Shown piece after piece: positions 22,173 to 33,091 of a DNA stretch of 64,000 nucleotides. Under the pieces are notes generated by a model. The model worked only from the letters and a program-made list of their open reading frames with translations. It ran no database searches and was not told the origin of the DNA. The DNA lies in assembly GCA_017163975.1 (NCBI GenBank), contig JAFFSR010000309.1, positions 806,001 through 870,000 on the forward strand, in the 5' to 3' direction. Positions within the stretch are counted from its first letter, which is position 1; the number at the start of each line of letters is the position of its first letter. This DNA comes from Anastatus disparis. Lineage: Eukaryota > Arthropoda > Insecta > Hymenoptera > Eupelmidae. Made by a program: the position numbers and the translations under genes.

Positions 22173-23509
22173 TGTAACGGTTATTTTGCCCGTTACAAAA
22201 AAAGAATTAGCTTTTAATTTAATGTAAACTTTAGCTAAGTCCTTAAATTTTACTATATGCAGAGTTGCTGAAATTTGTAAGAATTTCACTAAATATTATA
22301 CAGCGAACTCCGATTGTGCTAGCTAATCAATCCTATTGATAAAGGAAAAAATCATATCTGATATACTCGTCGCTTGCTGCACGCACTGCGTCTCTCTCTC
22401 TCTCTCTTTTACCTGATCGAGAGACGCGTGGCCGGTAGCGCAGTTTTCCTTCGTGAGGCAGGTTCCAAAATACGTTATATTAAAATATATGATATTACGT
22501 AATTAAATAATTTATAACTGCTCACAAGGACCGCGGAGGCGTCGGAGTAAGCAACGGGAAATATATATCTTATGTTATATATAGTCAGGCAATATAATTA
22601 ATATGAAGCACGATTTAATAGAAAAACGGAATCAATTTATTATAAGAAAAATATAAATACAAAGATAAAACGTAAACTAAATGAGAATGAAATTGAATAA
22701 TATATAAAAAGTAATGTACGCGTCTATTGAGAGAGTGAGCAAATGGAGAGCGCGTCGCGAACTAAATGATACTCGCTCATGACGCTGATCGGTTATATAA
22801 CCGATGATACAATATACCTGAACAAGTATCTCTCGAGGAAGAGATACTTGGATATCGCACAGTATAATTATACTTACAATAACGCACTGGCCAGCTCACA
22901 CTAATTACCTACGTGCACGTAGACGCCGCTCGCCCGTTATCGAAGCTTCTCCCCTGTACGTAACTAATACGTAAATGCTCTGGAGTAGATCGGTGGAACA
23001 CGTCTCTTCCCGATCCTTGAGTTCCGCTGAGCTCTGCCAACGTGGTTGCCTTGGCAAGGATCGGTGGAATCTTATCCTCGCCGATCAACGTATTTGCTGT
23101 CACTTAATGGCTGACCGCTAAGACGCGCGAAAAGCGGTCAAGCAAAACTCTACAGAAAGAATTTCTGAGAGTGGCAACTTGCAAATATAATATAATACGC
23201 AAGTTGGTATAAACTCACGACTTTTAATTAAGACAATGTCTCGCTTTATCAAATGCGAACTTAGTCTACCGTATTATATGACCACGTGGCGAAATTCTCT
23301 AATAAGCACAGCGCGGCTTAGGTTTCGTGCTAACGCAACGGTAGCCGGAAACTCTCTGGAGCGCCTCGTGGCCGGCGAGCTTCTCTCACACGTGCTGGTC
23401 GTCAAGATACGCACTTCTTTACTCGTCTTAGACGAGATATATGACCGAGCGTCTATCCTATCTTAATACCTAAGCGCGCAAGATTCAAACACGGTAGAAT
23501 ACCGTTACA
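22173..23509 (-). repeat. 3-prime LTR
   Basis: Left, 1337-bp copy. It contains an 18-bp perfect palindrome with a TATA core (22788-22805), an 11-bp-stem hairpin (22823-22850) and, about 150 bp downstream of the TATA on the minus strand, AATAAA (plus-strand tttatt at 22636-22641). Confidence 0.93.
22636..22641 (-). terminator. AATAAA poly(A) signal in the 3-prime LTR
   Basis: Minus-strand AATAAA about 150 bp downstream of the LTR TATA palindrome, a reasonable spacing for a short R region. Confidence 0.5.
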
Positions 23510-23518
23510 CCCCTCCGC
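23510..23518 (-). other. polypurine tract of the LTR element
   Basis: On the minus strand, GCGGAGGGG touches the start of the 3-prime LTR, the expected site and composition for plus-strand priming. One pyrimidine interrupts it. Confidence 0.65.
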
Positions 23519-23598
23519 CAGACGCAGCATAACCACGTTCTGCTGCTCTGCCTATCGCGCGGTAGGTATGCAATTATTTCCTTAAGCAATATTAATAT

Positions 23599-24912
23599 TT
23601 ACGATCTTCTACCACAAAATAATTTCCGTTGAACACGCGTTTTTTCTGATGAACAATCTACTATGTTTTCGCTACTCTTCAAATTGATAAAACCTTTAGG
23701 CCTACCTCGCTCACGCCTGATCGGTTCGGACTCAGCTCGACGCATATGCTTTGCAGTTCGCGTTACGATAACGACTGTTCTACGCGGATGACCTCGCTTC
23801 CTATTCGGTTTCTCGACATGGGGAAAATCACCGCTCGCAGGCGGTCGCACGCAATCTGAGCCCGATCCTCCGTTGGCCCACGGAGTCGCATAGATCGCAA
23901 GAGACGGGTCGCTCATCGTCTCATTCGCACGCATTGATTCCAACGGTGGTTGAGGTTGCGGATAATCTTCTTGCCTTGCAACATATGCTTTAACCTGCTC
24001 TCCATGAATCGTACTATACGGATTACCATCCTTGTCTAACAACCTATGTATATTTAATTCCGATTCAGCTGTAACGAAATATGTACCAACAAATTTTGGT
24101 GCAAGCTTACTTGCTACGTCTTGAATAGCTGGAGAGAGCATTTTATTTCTCTTGCCTATGAAATAATCTATATTATGAGTTGCTTTTGCTCTACCTGCAA
24201 CCAAACTTTTTACACAAGCCTGATCAGTTGCTGAAATATCAGCTAAAACAACTGTTTCTAATTTTCCAATGTACAGTTGTTCAAGAGCAGCAACTTCTAA
24301 ATTTACCTTTATATTAGTACCTTTAAAAGAAAGTTTATTTTCACAAGGATCGAAAATAGCTCTAAATGTTCGTACGAAGTTGCCTCCTAGATAGCATTCT
24401 TCGTTTAAGCTAGGCATGATCGCACAGCGAATCCTTTTGGTAATTCCGCCTACAGTGAAAGGAAGGTCAACATAACCTATTAGTGAGCAGGATTTTCCAT
24501 ATGCTACTTTAACCAATCTACCTGTAGCTGGTATTAAAGGTACATTACAGGCTACTGCTAGCTGTAAGCCTAGCGAGTTCATGACCGTGCGTGATGCACC
24601 TGGGTCATACAGAGCCCTTATTCGGTAATCTCTGATCACTACCGGGAGATACCATCGAGCTTCATCATCGATTGTTGGCTGATTTATCTCTGCCTGCTCA
24701 CTTGTCTCAACTTGACAAGTGTGAGACTCAACTTGTGTTTCTACTGAGTCTTCAGGTAGATTTTTATCTGACACCTTTCTAGTAGAAGGTTCTGAGGTCT
24801 CATAAGCCTCACTGGGAACGGTAGGTACCTCATCTACTCGTTCCCTGGTCCTTTTTCCGTACACAATGGGCAGGACCAGACAGTATATCCAGGTAATCCA
24901 CACCGATAACAT
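23599..24912 (-). CDS. Pol remnant: protease joined to integrase tail
   Basis: 437 uninterrupted codons. Residues about 85-200 form a retroviral-type aspartic protease: YDPGAS at 102-107 (usual D-T/S-G, here Pro at the second place), and CYLGGNF at 173-179, matching the second protease motif (ILG-x-N/D). From about 250 to 312 the sequence changes to the pattern of a gypsy integrase C-terminal domain: KRNKMLS, SKLAPKFVGTYFV at 268-280, and HGEQVKAYV at 303-311. A basic tail follows. About 800-1000 residues of reverse transcriptase, RNase H and integrase core that normally separate these parts are gone, with the frame kept; the junction lies around residues 205-250 (about 24165-24300). The frame overlaps the end of Gag in the -1 register, so expression by -1 frameshifting is likely; the annotated Met at 24912 is probably not used. 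The integrase-tail assignment is by motif only. Confidence 0.7.
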   Translation of the reverse strand: MLSVWITWIYCLVLPIVYGKRTRERVDEVPTVPSEAYETSEPSTRKVSDKNLPEDSVETQVESHTCQVETSEQAEINQPTIDDEARWYLPVVIRDYRIRALYDPGASRTVMNSLGLQLAVACNVPLIPATGRLVKVAYGKSCSLIGYVDLPFTVGGITKRIRCAIMPSLNEECYLGGNFVRTFRAIFDPCENKLSFKGTNIKVNLEVAALEQLYIGKLETVVLADISATDQACVKSLVAGRAKATHNIDYFIGKRNKMLSPAIQDVASKLAPKFVGTYFVTAESELNIHRLLDKDGNPYSTIHGEQVKAYVARQEDYPQPQPPLESMRANETMSDPSLAIYATPWANGGSGSDCVRPPASGDFPHVEKPNRKRGHPRRTVVIVTRTAKHMRRAESEPIRRERGRPKGFINLKSSENIVDCSSEKTRVQRKLFCGRRS

Positions 24913-26760
24913 TCACGGTTACGTTTTGGATTTTTCGAACCTTTTTGGTTTTCTTGACCTGGTTTTGTCTGATTTGTATCTCCTGAAGAACTATCCTTTT
25001 GCCGTTAGCTCTTTTGTTCCGAAATACTGTCATCTGACGCTTAGCAAACTTTCTTCGAGGCAATTTAAGCGCTGCAGGTCCTTGTACGTTATTCTCGCTA
25101 AACCTCTGCTGCTTTTCGAACGCCTCAGGAAGTTTAGTCAACATAGTCATCATTGCAATCATCATTCTGACTATGTTAGCCTGATCATTAGCAACTTGTT
25201 CCTCCTGTATTGCTGCTATTTGTACTTCATTATCTTCGACCTTATTCGTTGGCCTATAGGCTACGTCAGGTAACAATGACTGTTCGGGCGGAGGAGGTGG
25301 TCAATAGACTCTCTCCGCCTCGAGTACCAATTCAGCTTCTACAGCTTTTTCTAATAAAGATTCAACATCCGTAACTCCATCTCTTCTGACCATACGTTGA
25401 ATTTCTGGTAAGAGGTTGCGGTGCAATAAATCAAGCTGTGACTAATGTCAGGTAACGGAACTTGTTTTAAAATTATAGATTGTAAGCATATAATATAATC
25501 TCGTACCGGCTCATTTTTGCCTTGTGTACGTGCATTAGCTTCTGCTAACAATCTTTGTTGGAAACGTCTGCTATACCCATACCATCGCAATGCAGCTTTT
25601 TTAAATTGAGCCCAGGTTTGCCACGAATGCCTGTTACTTCGATACCAGGTCGCAGCAACCTCTGGAGCAGTTCGGAGAGAGAGGTTAATAAATCGCTCTC
25701 ACTCAGTTTAGCCAGTTTTCGACACTCCTCAACTCTAGTTAGAAAGAGGTCTATACTTTGGCCTCGCTCGCCAGAAAATGTAACATTGCAGCGGCGCATT
25801 ATATGACCTACGTCTGTATTTTTATTTGCATTCACTATGCCTGGTCAGATTAGCGTTATCCGTCGCACTGTTTGCAGTGTGAGAGGTCTCTCCCCCCTCG
25901 ACTGTACGTGCACCTGCAGTACCAGTTGGCAATGTATTACGGCTTCTATAGCTTCGCTGATCTGTACCTGCATTATTATTCGCTTGGCTATTTAATGGGC
26001 TGCTACTATTATTGTAGTGTATACTGAATGTATCACGAAAAGCCACGTGCTGTTCGTTACTTTTATTTGTTTGGTGGTTTTCTTGTCTAGGTGTTTCTCT
26101 ATCTACGGCCTGATCGAACAGATGTGTGCTTGAGCATCTTGGTGTCGAAGGTATTTCAACTTTTTGTGATAAAGAATTCACTGTAGTTGACATTCCTTCC
26201 ATCCAAGAAGACACCTCTTTCATCTGGTTGTGCATGGCGGTAAGATAATTTATCAGTTCTCTTGGTACGTTAGAGACATCTAGTGCTAATTCACTTTTTT
26301 GTTGCACGTTGGGATTCTCAAGTACCACCTGATCGTTACGCATTTCGTTTTGCGTAATATTGCTTAACGTAATATTTAAATTTTTCACCACCGTTTCGTC
26401 ATTACGCAATACGGTGAGTGGATGTTCTTCGTTTGGATCCACGTTATCATCATAGATCATAGATCCTGTCTTTTCAAATATGGTTTTTTCAATGAACACT
26501 TTCCTGGTCGAAAGGCGGCGTTGTCGCGTCGCCATTTCGCTTTCATCAGGGTTAGACTGTTCGAAGTCCACTGCTGTATAATTGCCTAACAGCCATTTCA
26601 CTAATCTGTGTGACTGTTCGAAAGGTAACCCTTCTTGCTTCAATTCTAATGTTTGAAGCGAATCTATTAGGTCATCTTCTGACAAGTATGTTGCCCATTT
26701 ATAGACCTTTATAGTAACAGCTTTGTGATTTTTATCGATCGTTTTCTGTTGTGTTGCCAT
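24834..26760 (-). pseudogene. gag, broken by several frameshifts
   Basis: An N-terminal frame of 312 codons (26760-25822) is Gln/Asn-rich and begins MATQQKTIDKNHKAVTIKVY. Next, in a shifted frame, 25835-25545 holds a gypsy-type capsid signature, NVTFSGERGQSIDLFLTRVE. Further shifts lead to RRFQQRLLAEANARTQGKNE (25590-25351) and then to 25276-25010. A zinc-knuckle frame (24861-24911) reads CYRCGLPGYTVWSC followed by PLC: it fits CX2CX4HX4C with Tyr where His is expected, a single C-to-T change. This frame stops at 24834 after overlapping the protease frame. At least three frame changes separate the pieces, so Gag cannot be made whole here unless these are sequence errors. Confidence 0.8.
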
Positions 26761-28184
26761 CTTGATAAATATCTTCTTTCTTGATATATTTTCTATTTAT
26801 GCTAGTCGCACGCTGTTTCACTAACGCTCGCTGTGTGTGTGTGTGCGCGCACGTTTATTTTATAAAGAAAATTATATTTTACTGATCGTTCGCATATGGT
26901 TATACTAGAACCATATACATACGTAACAGTTAAAATTTATTAAATATGATATATACCAAAAATTAACTGTTTTGATTTTTGGATTTATATTAGAATTTCC
27001 AGTAATTACAATTAATTTATCAAATTAAAAATGCAATGTATTACTAAACGAAATTTTGCAATATTAGTCAATTTAAAATACAAAGTATTAATATATATAA
27101 CTAAATCCAAAAATCTGTGCGCTCTTAAACTTTTGTTAAAAATGCACACCTAACTGTGTAGGGACAATTTATTTATTATACATGTGTATCTAACGTGTAG
27201 TGTAGAAATCAATGCTAATTTAAAGTCTTCGAGAAAATTCCAAATTTTCTCCACAACACACACAGCGCCAGTCGATTGCCGCGCTACGAGTTGGCAGTCG
27301 TTGATGAGAGAGAAAGAAAAAATAAAAAATTTCCACTATGTGTAAAAATACATATTTTAAATTCGCTTATTATAGAAGAAAAAAAAAATTTCAGGCCCTT
27401 TAATATGTATAAAAATTTTAATTTTTATTCAATCAAATATCATATTAAAATACAAAAAAAAATTTAATATTAATGATACTGAATTATCCTATATTAGGGG
27501 GTTATTTTTTAACTAGATTAATTTCAACTTCCTCGCTAGTTGAAATCAATGTTTCTCTCTCACCATAAAAATTTGTAATATCCTATTAACGACCTAATCG
27601 GTAAGAGGGTTACACACAACGACGCACTATTCTAATTCTTAGAAAATCTCGACAGCCTGTTCGCTTTTTCATATAAAGCGAACTATAAGGCATACAGAGC
27701 TATATCCTTTGTCTCTGTCACCATGCTATTGAAGCGCGAGAATATCTGCGCGTTAAGCAAAGAAATAGAATTTCTTGCTGGGACACGAGGGGACACAAAT
27801 TTGTAACAGCTAACCAACAAAAAAATTTTAATTGATACCTAGCAATTTTCCGAGAAATTTCCTACTATTTTATTTTCCGAAAAAAAGGCAATTTAATATT
27901 AATTTTATTTTTCGAAACGTAAAAAAAATTTAACGTCAATTCTAAATTTATTTATCTTTGATTAAAAATAATTTTGTTTTTCAAAAAGAAAAAAAAATTT
28001 CTTGACACGTGCTATTTTAAATATCAAACTTTAAATATAGCTAAACGTCATCTTTGATATAGAATCCTTTATGAACAACGCGAAGTCTGTTTGCGTCGAC
28101 GCCAGCTACACGTTCAACGCCATTTTGTAAATTTCGATTTATTAGACAACGCGTAAAAAGCCTGATCCCGTTGACGCATCTATT
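26761..28184 (-). other. leader between primer site and gag
   Basis: 1.4 kb without a supported frame. A leader this long could carry the packaging signal. Near 28111-28130 it holds a near-copy of the primer site and LTR junction (see findings). Confidence 0.5.
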
Positions 28185-28196
28185 CGTTGGGCGCCA
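28185..28196 (-). other. primer binding site, tRNA-Lys type
   Basis: On the minus strand TGGCGCCCAACG lies 3 bases after the 5-prime LTR. Its complement CGTTGGGCGCCA is the 3-prime end typical of an insect tRNA-Lys, the usual primer in gypsy-group elements. The tRNA match is from memory. Confidence 0.75.
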
Positions 28197-28199
28197 TTT

Positions 28200-29536
28200 T
28201 GTAACGGTTATTTTGCCCGTTACAAAAAAAGAATTAGCTTTTAATTTAATGTAAACTTTAGCTAAGTCCTTAAATTTTACTATATGCAGAGTTGCTGAAA
28301 TTCGTAAGAATTTCACTAAATATTATACAGCGAACTCCGATTGTGCTAGCTAATCAATCCTATTGATAAACGAAAAAATCATATCTGATATACTCGTCGC
28401 TTGCTGCACGCACTGCGTCTCTCTGTCTCTCTCTTTTACCTGATCGAGAGACGCGTGGCCGGTAGCGCAGTTTTCCTTCGTGAGGCAGGTTCCAAAATAC
28501 GTTATATTAAAATATATGATATTACGTAATTAAATAATTTATAACTGCTCACAAGGACCGCGGAGGCGTCGGAGTAAGCAACGGGAAATATATATTTTAT
28601 GTTATATATAGTCAGGCAATATAATTAATATGAAGCACGATTTAATAGAAAAACGGAATCAATTTATTATAAGAAAAATATAAATACAAAGATAAAACGT
28701 AAACTAAATGAGAATGAAATTGAATAATATATAAAAAGTAATGTACGCGTCTATTGAGAGAGTGAGCAAATGGAGAGCGCGTCGCGAACTAAATGATACT
28801 CGCTCATGACGCTGATCGGTTATATAACCGATGATACAATATACCTGAACAAGTATCTCTCGAGGAAGAGATACTTGGATATCGCACAGTATAATTATAC
28901 TTACAATAACGCACTGGCCAGCTCACACTAATTACCTACGTGCACGTAGACGCCGCTCGCCCGTTATCGAAGCTTCTCCCCTGTACGTAACTAATACGTA
29001 AATGCTCTGGAGTAGATCGGTGGAACACGTCTCTTTCCGATCCTTGAGTTCCGCTGAGCTCTGCCAACGTGGTTGCCTTGGCGTAGATCGGTGGAATCTT
29101 ATACTCGCCAATCAACGTATTTGCTGTCACTTAATGGCTGACCGCTAAGACGCGCGAAAAGCGGTCAAGCAAAACTCTACAGAAAGAATTTCTGAGAGTG
29201 GCAACTTGCAAATATAATATAATACGCAAGTCGGTATAAACTCACGACTTTTAATTAAGACAATGTCTCGCTTTATCAAATGCGAACTTAGTCTACCGTA
29301 TTATATGACCACGTGGCGAAATTCTCTAATAAGCACAGCGCGGCTTAGGTTTCGTGCTAACGCAACGGTAGCCGGAAACTCTCTGAAGCGCCTCGTGGCC
29401 GGCGAGCTTCTCTCACACGTGCCGGTCGTCAAGATACGCACTTCTTTACTCGTCTTAGACGAGATATATGACCGAGCGTCTATCCTATCTTGATACCTAA
29501 GCGCGCAAGATTCAAACACGGTAGAATACCGTTACA
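28200..29536 (-). repeat. 5-prime LTR
   Basis: Right, 1337-bp copy, aligned end to end with 22173-23509. Confidence 0.93.
28815..28832 (-). promoter_or_regulatory. TATA palindrome of the LTR promoter
   Basis: ATCGGTTATATAACCGAT is a perfect 18-bp palindrome with a TATATAA core. Immediately upstream on the minus strand, 28850-28877 is a hairpin with an 11-bp perfect stem (CAAGTATCTCT). Transcription would start about 25-30 bp further left. Position and core support a core promoter; this was not tested. Confidence 0.5.
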
Positions 29537-29899
29537 ATATTAAAACTCAAAGAATTTATCCTTATTTATTATTACACTCAGAAAAAAAACAGTTCTCTTG
29601 GCCTTAATGCGTCGGGCAGGAGAGTCTTTAGTTGACTCAAGCAAACTTTACCCGAGCCTGAAGTAGTGTCTTATTGAAAATCCAGCACTGCCTACTTTAC
29701 CGCTCGAATGTTACCGACTGGACAAAGCCAAGAACCGTTAAAAAGCAACATAACAGAAAGTTTTGTTTACGATTAATTTGTGTAAATTGTTACGAATAGT
29801 TCGAGTGTTAAAAAAAATGGACCTCTTATCAATTACTGGTCAATGCAACCCGAGTCTAAACATAGACAAATAAAATTGTCAGCTATTACGTCAAATAAT

Positions 29900-30363
29900 A
29901 AAATAAATTTATTAAAAACCATAACTTTAAAAAGCCAACTGCGATTGGCATTTTTAAAACAAATAAAAAAATTCTAACTGAAGCGGAATTTGAGTCTTTT
30001 TCTGCAATCGATCAGCTCACCAGACAGAAGTATTTTCAAGATTCGAATAAAGAAATATTTTCAGTAAATCACGCAGAATCAAAAGGCATCAAATACAATA
30101 CCAATATGGTTTTTGTAATTGAGATTGCAGAAAAAAATATAACTTTTGGTAAAATTATTAACGTTTTCGTTGAAAATGAAGATATATTTTTATTAATGCA
30201 ACCCTTAATAAGTTTATATTTTGATGACCAATATTATGCGTATAGCGTACAAGAATACTCAATCAAACTTCTAAAAAATACGAAAGATTTACCAGATATA
30301 CACCCTTGTGTTATGCTAAAAATAGAAGAAAGTTTATTAATTACTACAAAATATATTTTGTAA
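29900..30363 (+). pseudogene. unrecognised ORF, start lost
   Basis: Open from just after a stop near 29898 to TAA at 30363, with no Met before 30106, so the N-terminus is missing or in another exon. Composition is protein-like: EAEFESFSAIDQLTRQKYF early, YFDDQYYAYSVQEYSIKLL late, closing with DLPDIHPCVML. That ending resembles cap-like proteins of some insect mobile elements, but I cannot place it. Surrounded by the TIRs at 29574 and 31206, it is probably element cargo. Confidence 0.4.
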
Positions 30364-30831
30364 AAAATATTTCATTAAATAAAAAGTTTTACTAATATAT
30401 TTTTGTAATTATTTATCGCTTACATTATAAATAACACATCTATATTAATATATGCATAGTTACGTACGTTAATTTACTTATATAAATATATGTTATCATT
30501 ATTGTTGTATGTAATGATGTCTTTTGGTTTTACTTTTAATTATGCATTATTGTATATAAAAATAAATTTATGTATATGTATTACACACATCAACTTTAAA
30601 GATAAAAATTAAATTTATTAATGACAGTTTCATTTCATTATTAAAACTCGTAAAATTTCTTTCATTTTAAATTCATCTTATTTAGAAAAATCTTTCTATA
30701 TCTTATAATAGTTATGTTGATATTTAAAGTTAAATTTCATCTTCTATTCATAACTGTTTTTTGATTTCAATATATTTTTCAATTTTTCGATTCATATAAA
30801 TTAAATTTCACAATTGATTTACGATTCTATA

Positions 30832-30835
30832 TCTG

Positions 30836-30906
<71 letters not shown>
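30832..30906. repeat. (TA)n(GT)n microsatellite
   Basis: A short TA run followed by about 55 bp of GT. Confidence 0.95.
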
Positions 30907-30909
<3 letters not shown>

Positions 30910-31257
30910 TGTGCATGTAGAGCCCCTATGCATATGAAATTTATAACCTCAAAATTTCAAAATACTTTTCCGACTTTTAGAAAGGACTACGGTTGGCACA
31001 ACTGGATTCTCTAGTTAATACATCTTGATGACTCAAGCAGAGACTCCTTGAGTCTCCCGATTTAAGCGCTCAGGCAATTTTTATCGGAGACTCAAGGTAT
31101 TGTAACTTCTGGCAGTAAGTTAACGCTTCTTAAGTCCTGCTACCCGAGTATTAAAGACAGAGCGACCGGAGATTCCAGTGACTACGGCTGTTTTTTTTCT
31201 CAGTGTATGTAATGGTTCACATGATCTACTAATTTGTGTATTACTTAGATTAATTCA

Positions 31258-31258
<1 letters not shown>

Positions 31259-31317
<59 letters not shown>

Positions 31318-31362
31318 TACTAGGGGTTCCCCCTGCTCGCTTCTGCCTGCCAACCCCCCATT
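31259..31362 (-). repeat. (TA)n with microsatellite-linked GC block, copy 2
   Basis: A TA run at 31259-31316 directly joined to the inverse of the GGGGGTTGG...ACCCCTAGTA block. Confidence 0.8.
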
Positions 31363-31439
31363 GTCAATATCAATTATCAAATCAATATCAATTTCCAAGA
31401 GAACGTTCTTTAATTAGATAACAATTAAGTAAATTAGCT

Positions 31440-31753
31440 AACAATTAACTGCCTTTCAGCTATCTCTCAGCTAACTTTCACCTGAATTTTATCTGAATTT
31501 CAGCCAACTTTTAGCTAACTTTCAGCTAAATTTTATCTGAATTTCAGCTATCTCTCAGCTACCTTTCAGCTAAATTTTATCTGAATTTCAGCTATCTCTC
31601 AGCTAACTTTCAGCTAAATTTTATCTGAATTTCAGCTAACTTTTAGCTAACTTTCAGCTAAATTTTATCTGAATTTCAGCTAACTTTTAGCTAACTTTCA
31701 GCTAAATTTTAGCTGAATTTCAGCTAACTTTTAGCTAACTTTCAGCTAACTGA
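31440..31753. repeat. minisatellite of agctaactttc / tatctgaattt units
   Basis: 'tttcagctaa' and 'attttatctgaatttcagct' alternate in higher-order units of about 44-55 bp, at least six times. A (CGG)n run follows at about 31778-31792. Confidence 0.85.
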
Positions 31754-31859
31754 GGGCACATAAAATTCTTATACACGGCGGCGGCGGCGGCGTAGGCGAT
31801 ATATCTTTATTATATAGAGATATATATATATATATATATCTCCCTATATTATATAGTTA

Positions 31860-32345
31860 TATAAAGAAAAACCTCCTCATCTACCCCCTCTTTTGTATGC
31901 TTAAAACATCACAATCCACTTCTCAAAATAACGTAAAAATCTGTCTAGAAATGATCTTTTTTGAGAAAAAAAAGACACCCCTCTACTACCCAAGTCACCC
32001 CTCTTGCTACCCCTCGTACGTCACTCACCCCCCCCCCTCAGATAATTTAGCTAAATTTACCTTATTTTATCAATGTATTTGTTACTTATTCTCTATACCA
32101 CTACTATCACTCTTCCCACTACTACCCCATCACTCCTACCCCTCATTTTTTTTCTCCTCCAAAAAAATCAAAAGGCACCCCTCAAAATAACGTAAAAATG
32201 TCTCTTGAAATGTCTTTTTAAAAAAAAAAAAAAAGATTTCCCCCTCTACCCCAGTCACCTCTCTCTTACCCATGTCTATCCTTCAGTCCACAAATCACCC
32301 CCTTACTACCCAAGTCACCCCTCTTGCTACCCCTCATGTCCCTAA
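31860..32345. other. C/T-rich low-complexity stretch
   Basis: Repeated 'ctacccctc', 'gtcacccctc' and poly-C or poly-A runs; the open frames across it are compositional. Confidence 0.6.
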
Positions 32346-32732
32346 TACACTATTCATAATCATTTAGTGTTTGTTTTTATATCGTTAATTAAATATTTAA
32401 ATTTTACCAATATTTTTTTAAAAAACCTTCTTGTTTGATGACTCTAATACTTTAGAGACCAAATTTGGTTATAAAAAATATTGGTATTTAATTATCTTAA
32501 ATATATTGATTCTTTATTTTATTTTTAAACGTAAATTATTTATTTGAAATATAAACTATTAAGAAAAAAGTTTTTTAATATTATATTTATGAAATAGTTG
32601 CTTAAGGCTATATAATGAAATATATATTTAATACATAGTTAATAATATTATAGATTATTGATATAATTATTTTTTAACCATCAAATAATAACTACGTTTC
32701 TTAGACAACTTTCCACACCACCCATACTGAGA

Positions 32733-32970
32733 CAAAAAAAAATAAAAAACTTCTACTTTCAACATTTAAGCTTACGTTTTTTTGGGTCCAAGCTGTATTT
32801 GCCTAAAAGTAAAGCACATTTTACTTTGTCTTGATTGTCTTGGTTAGAAAAACTTATTAAAAAATTTGCTACATCTAAAAGATTCTTCTTTCAGGTTAGC
32901 TTAAATTTGTTTTCTTGTTGTCTTGAGTTTATCTTGTGAAAGTTTTAAGTAGAAGTTTTTATTTTTTTTT
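32733..32970. mobile_element. 238-bp MITE in the left arm
   Basis: The end aaaaaaaataaaaaacttct is inverted at 32945-32970 as 'agaagtttttatttttttt'. The opposite arm at 39490-39546 lacks it, so it is a later insertion. Confidence 0.65.
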
Positions 32971-33091
32971 ATCAGTTTAACGAGGTATGGTCAATGGCGC
33001 GTTGGTTTTTTTTTATTTGTTTATAAAGAAAAATTAAGCAATAAAAGTGGTACCCTTCGCCAGTAGCCCTACATAACCACTTTTAAAATAA

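Larger units (their letters stand above)
22173..29536 (-). mobile_element. Ty3/gypsy-type LTR element, internally deleted
   Basis: Two 1337-bp direct repeats bound a 4690-bp interior. Each LTR begins TGTAACGG and ends CCGTTACA. ATAT flanks both ends (22169-22172 and 29537-29540), a 4-bp duplication as in many gypsy-group elements. By eye the LTRs differ at about 14 sites, near 99% identity, so the insertion is young. Read on the minus strand the order is 5-prime LTR, tRNA-Lys-type primer site, long leader, broken gag, a protease plus integrase-tail frame, purine tract, 3-prime LTR. Reverse transcriptase, RNase H and the integrase catalytic core are missing, so it must depend on another element for replication. 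Confidence 0.88.
29574..31206 (+). mobile_element. 1.6-kb TIR element with a decayed ORF
   Basis: The left end ACACTCAGAAAAAAAACAG matches the right end inverted with one mismatch (ACACTGAGAAAAAAAACAG). It starts 38 bp after the LTR element. The subterminal regions are GC-richer than the interior. The target duplication is not clear. A frame of about 155 codons lies inside, and a (GT)n run at 30851-30906. Confidence 0.55.

Noticed and set aside
23236..23466. 76-codon frames in both LTRs (also 29263-29493)
   Set aside because: They lie within the LTRs on the strand opposite to the element genes, with no protein features; they persist because the LTRs are 99% identical.
24830..25276. 148-codon minus-strand frame as an independent gene
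   Set aside because: Its left part is the wrong register of the Gag zinc-knuckle region and its right part is a displaced Gag segment.
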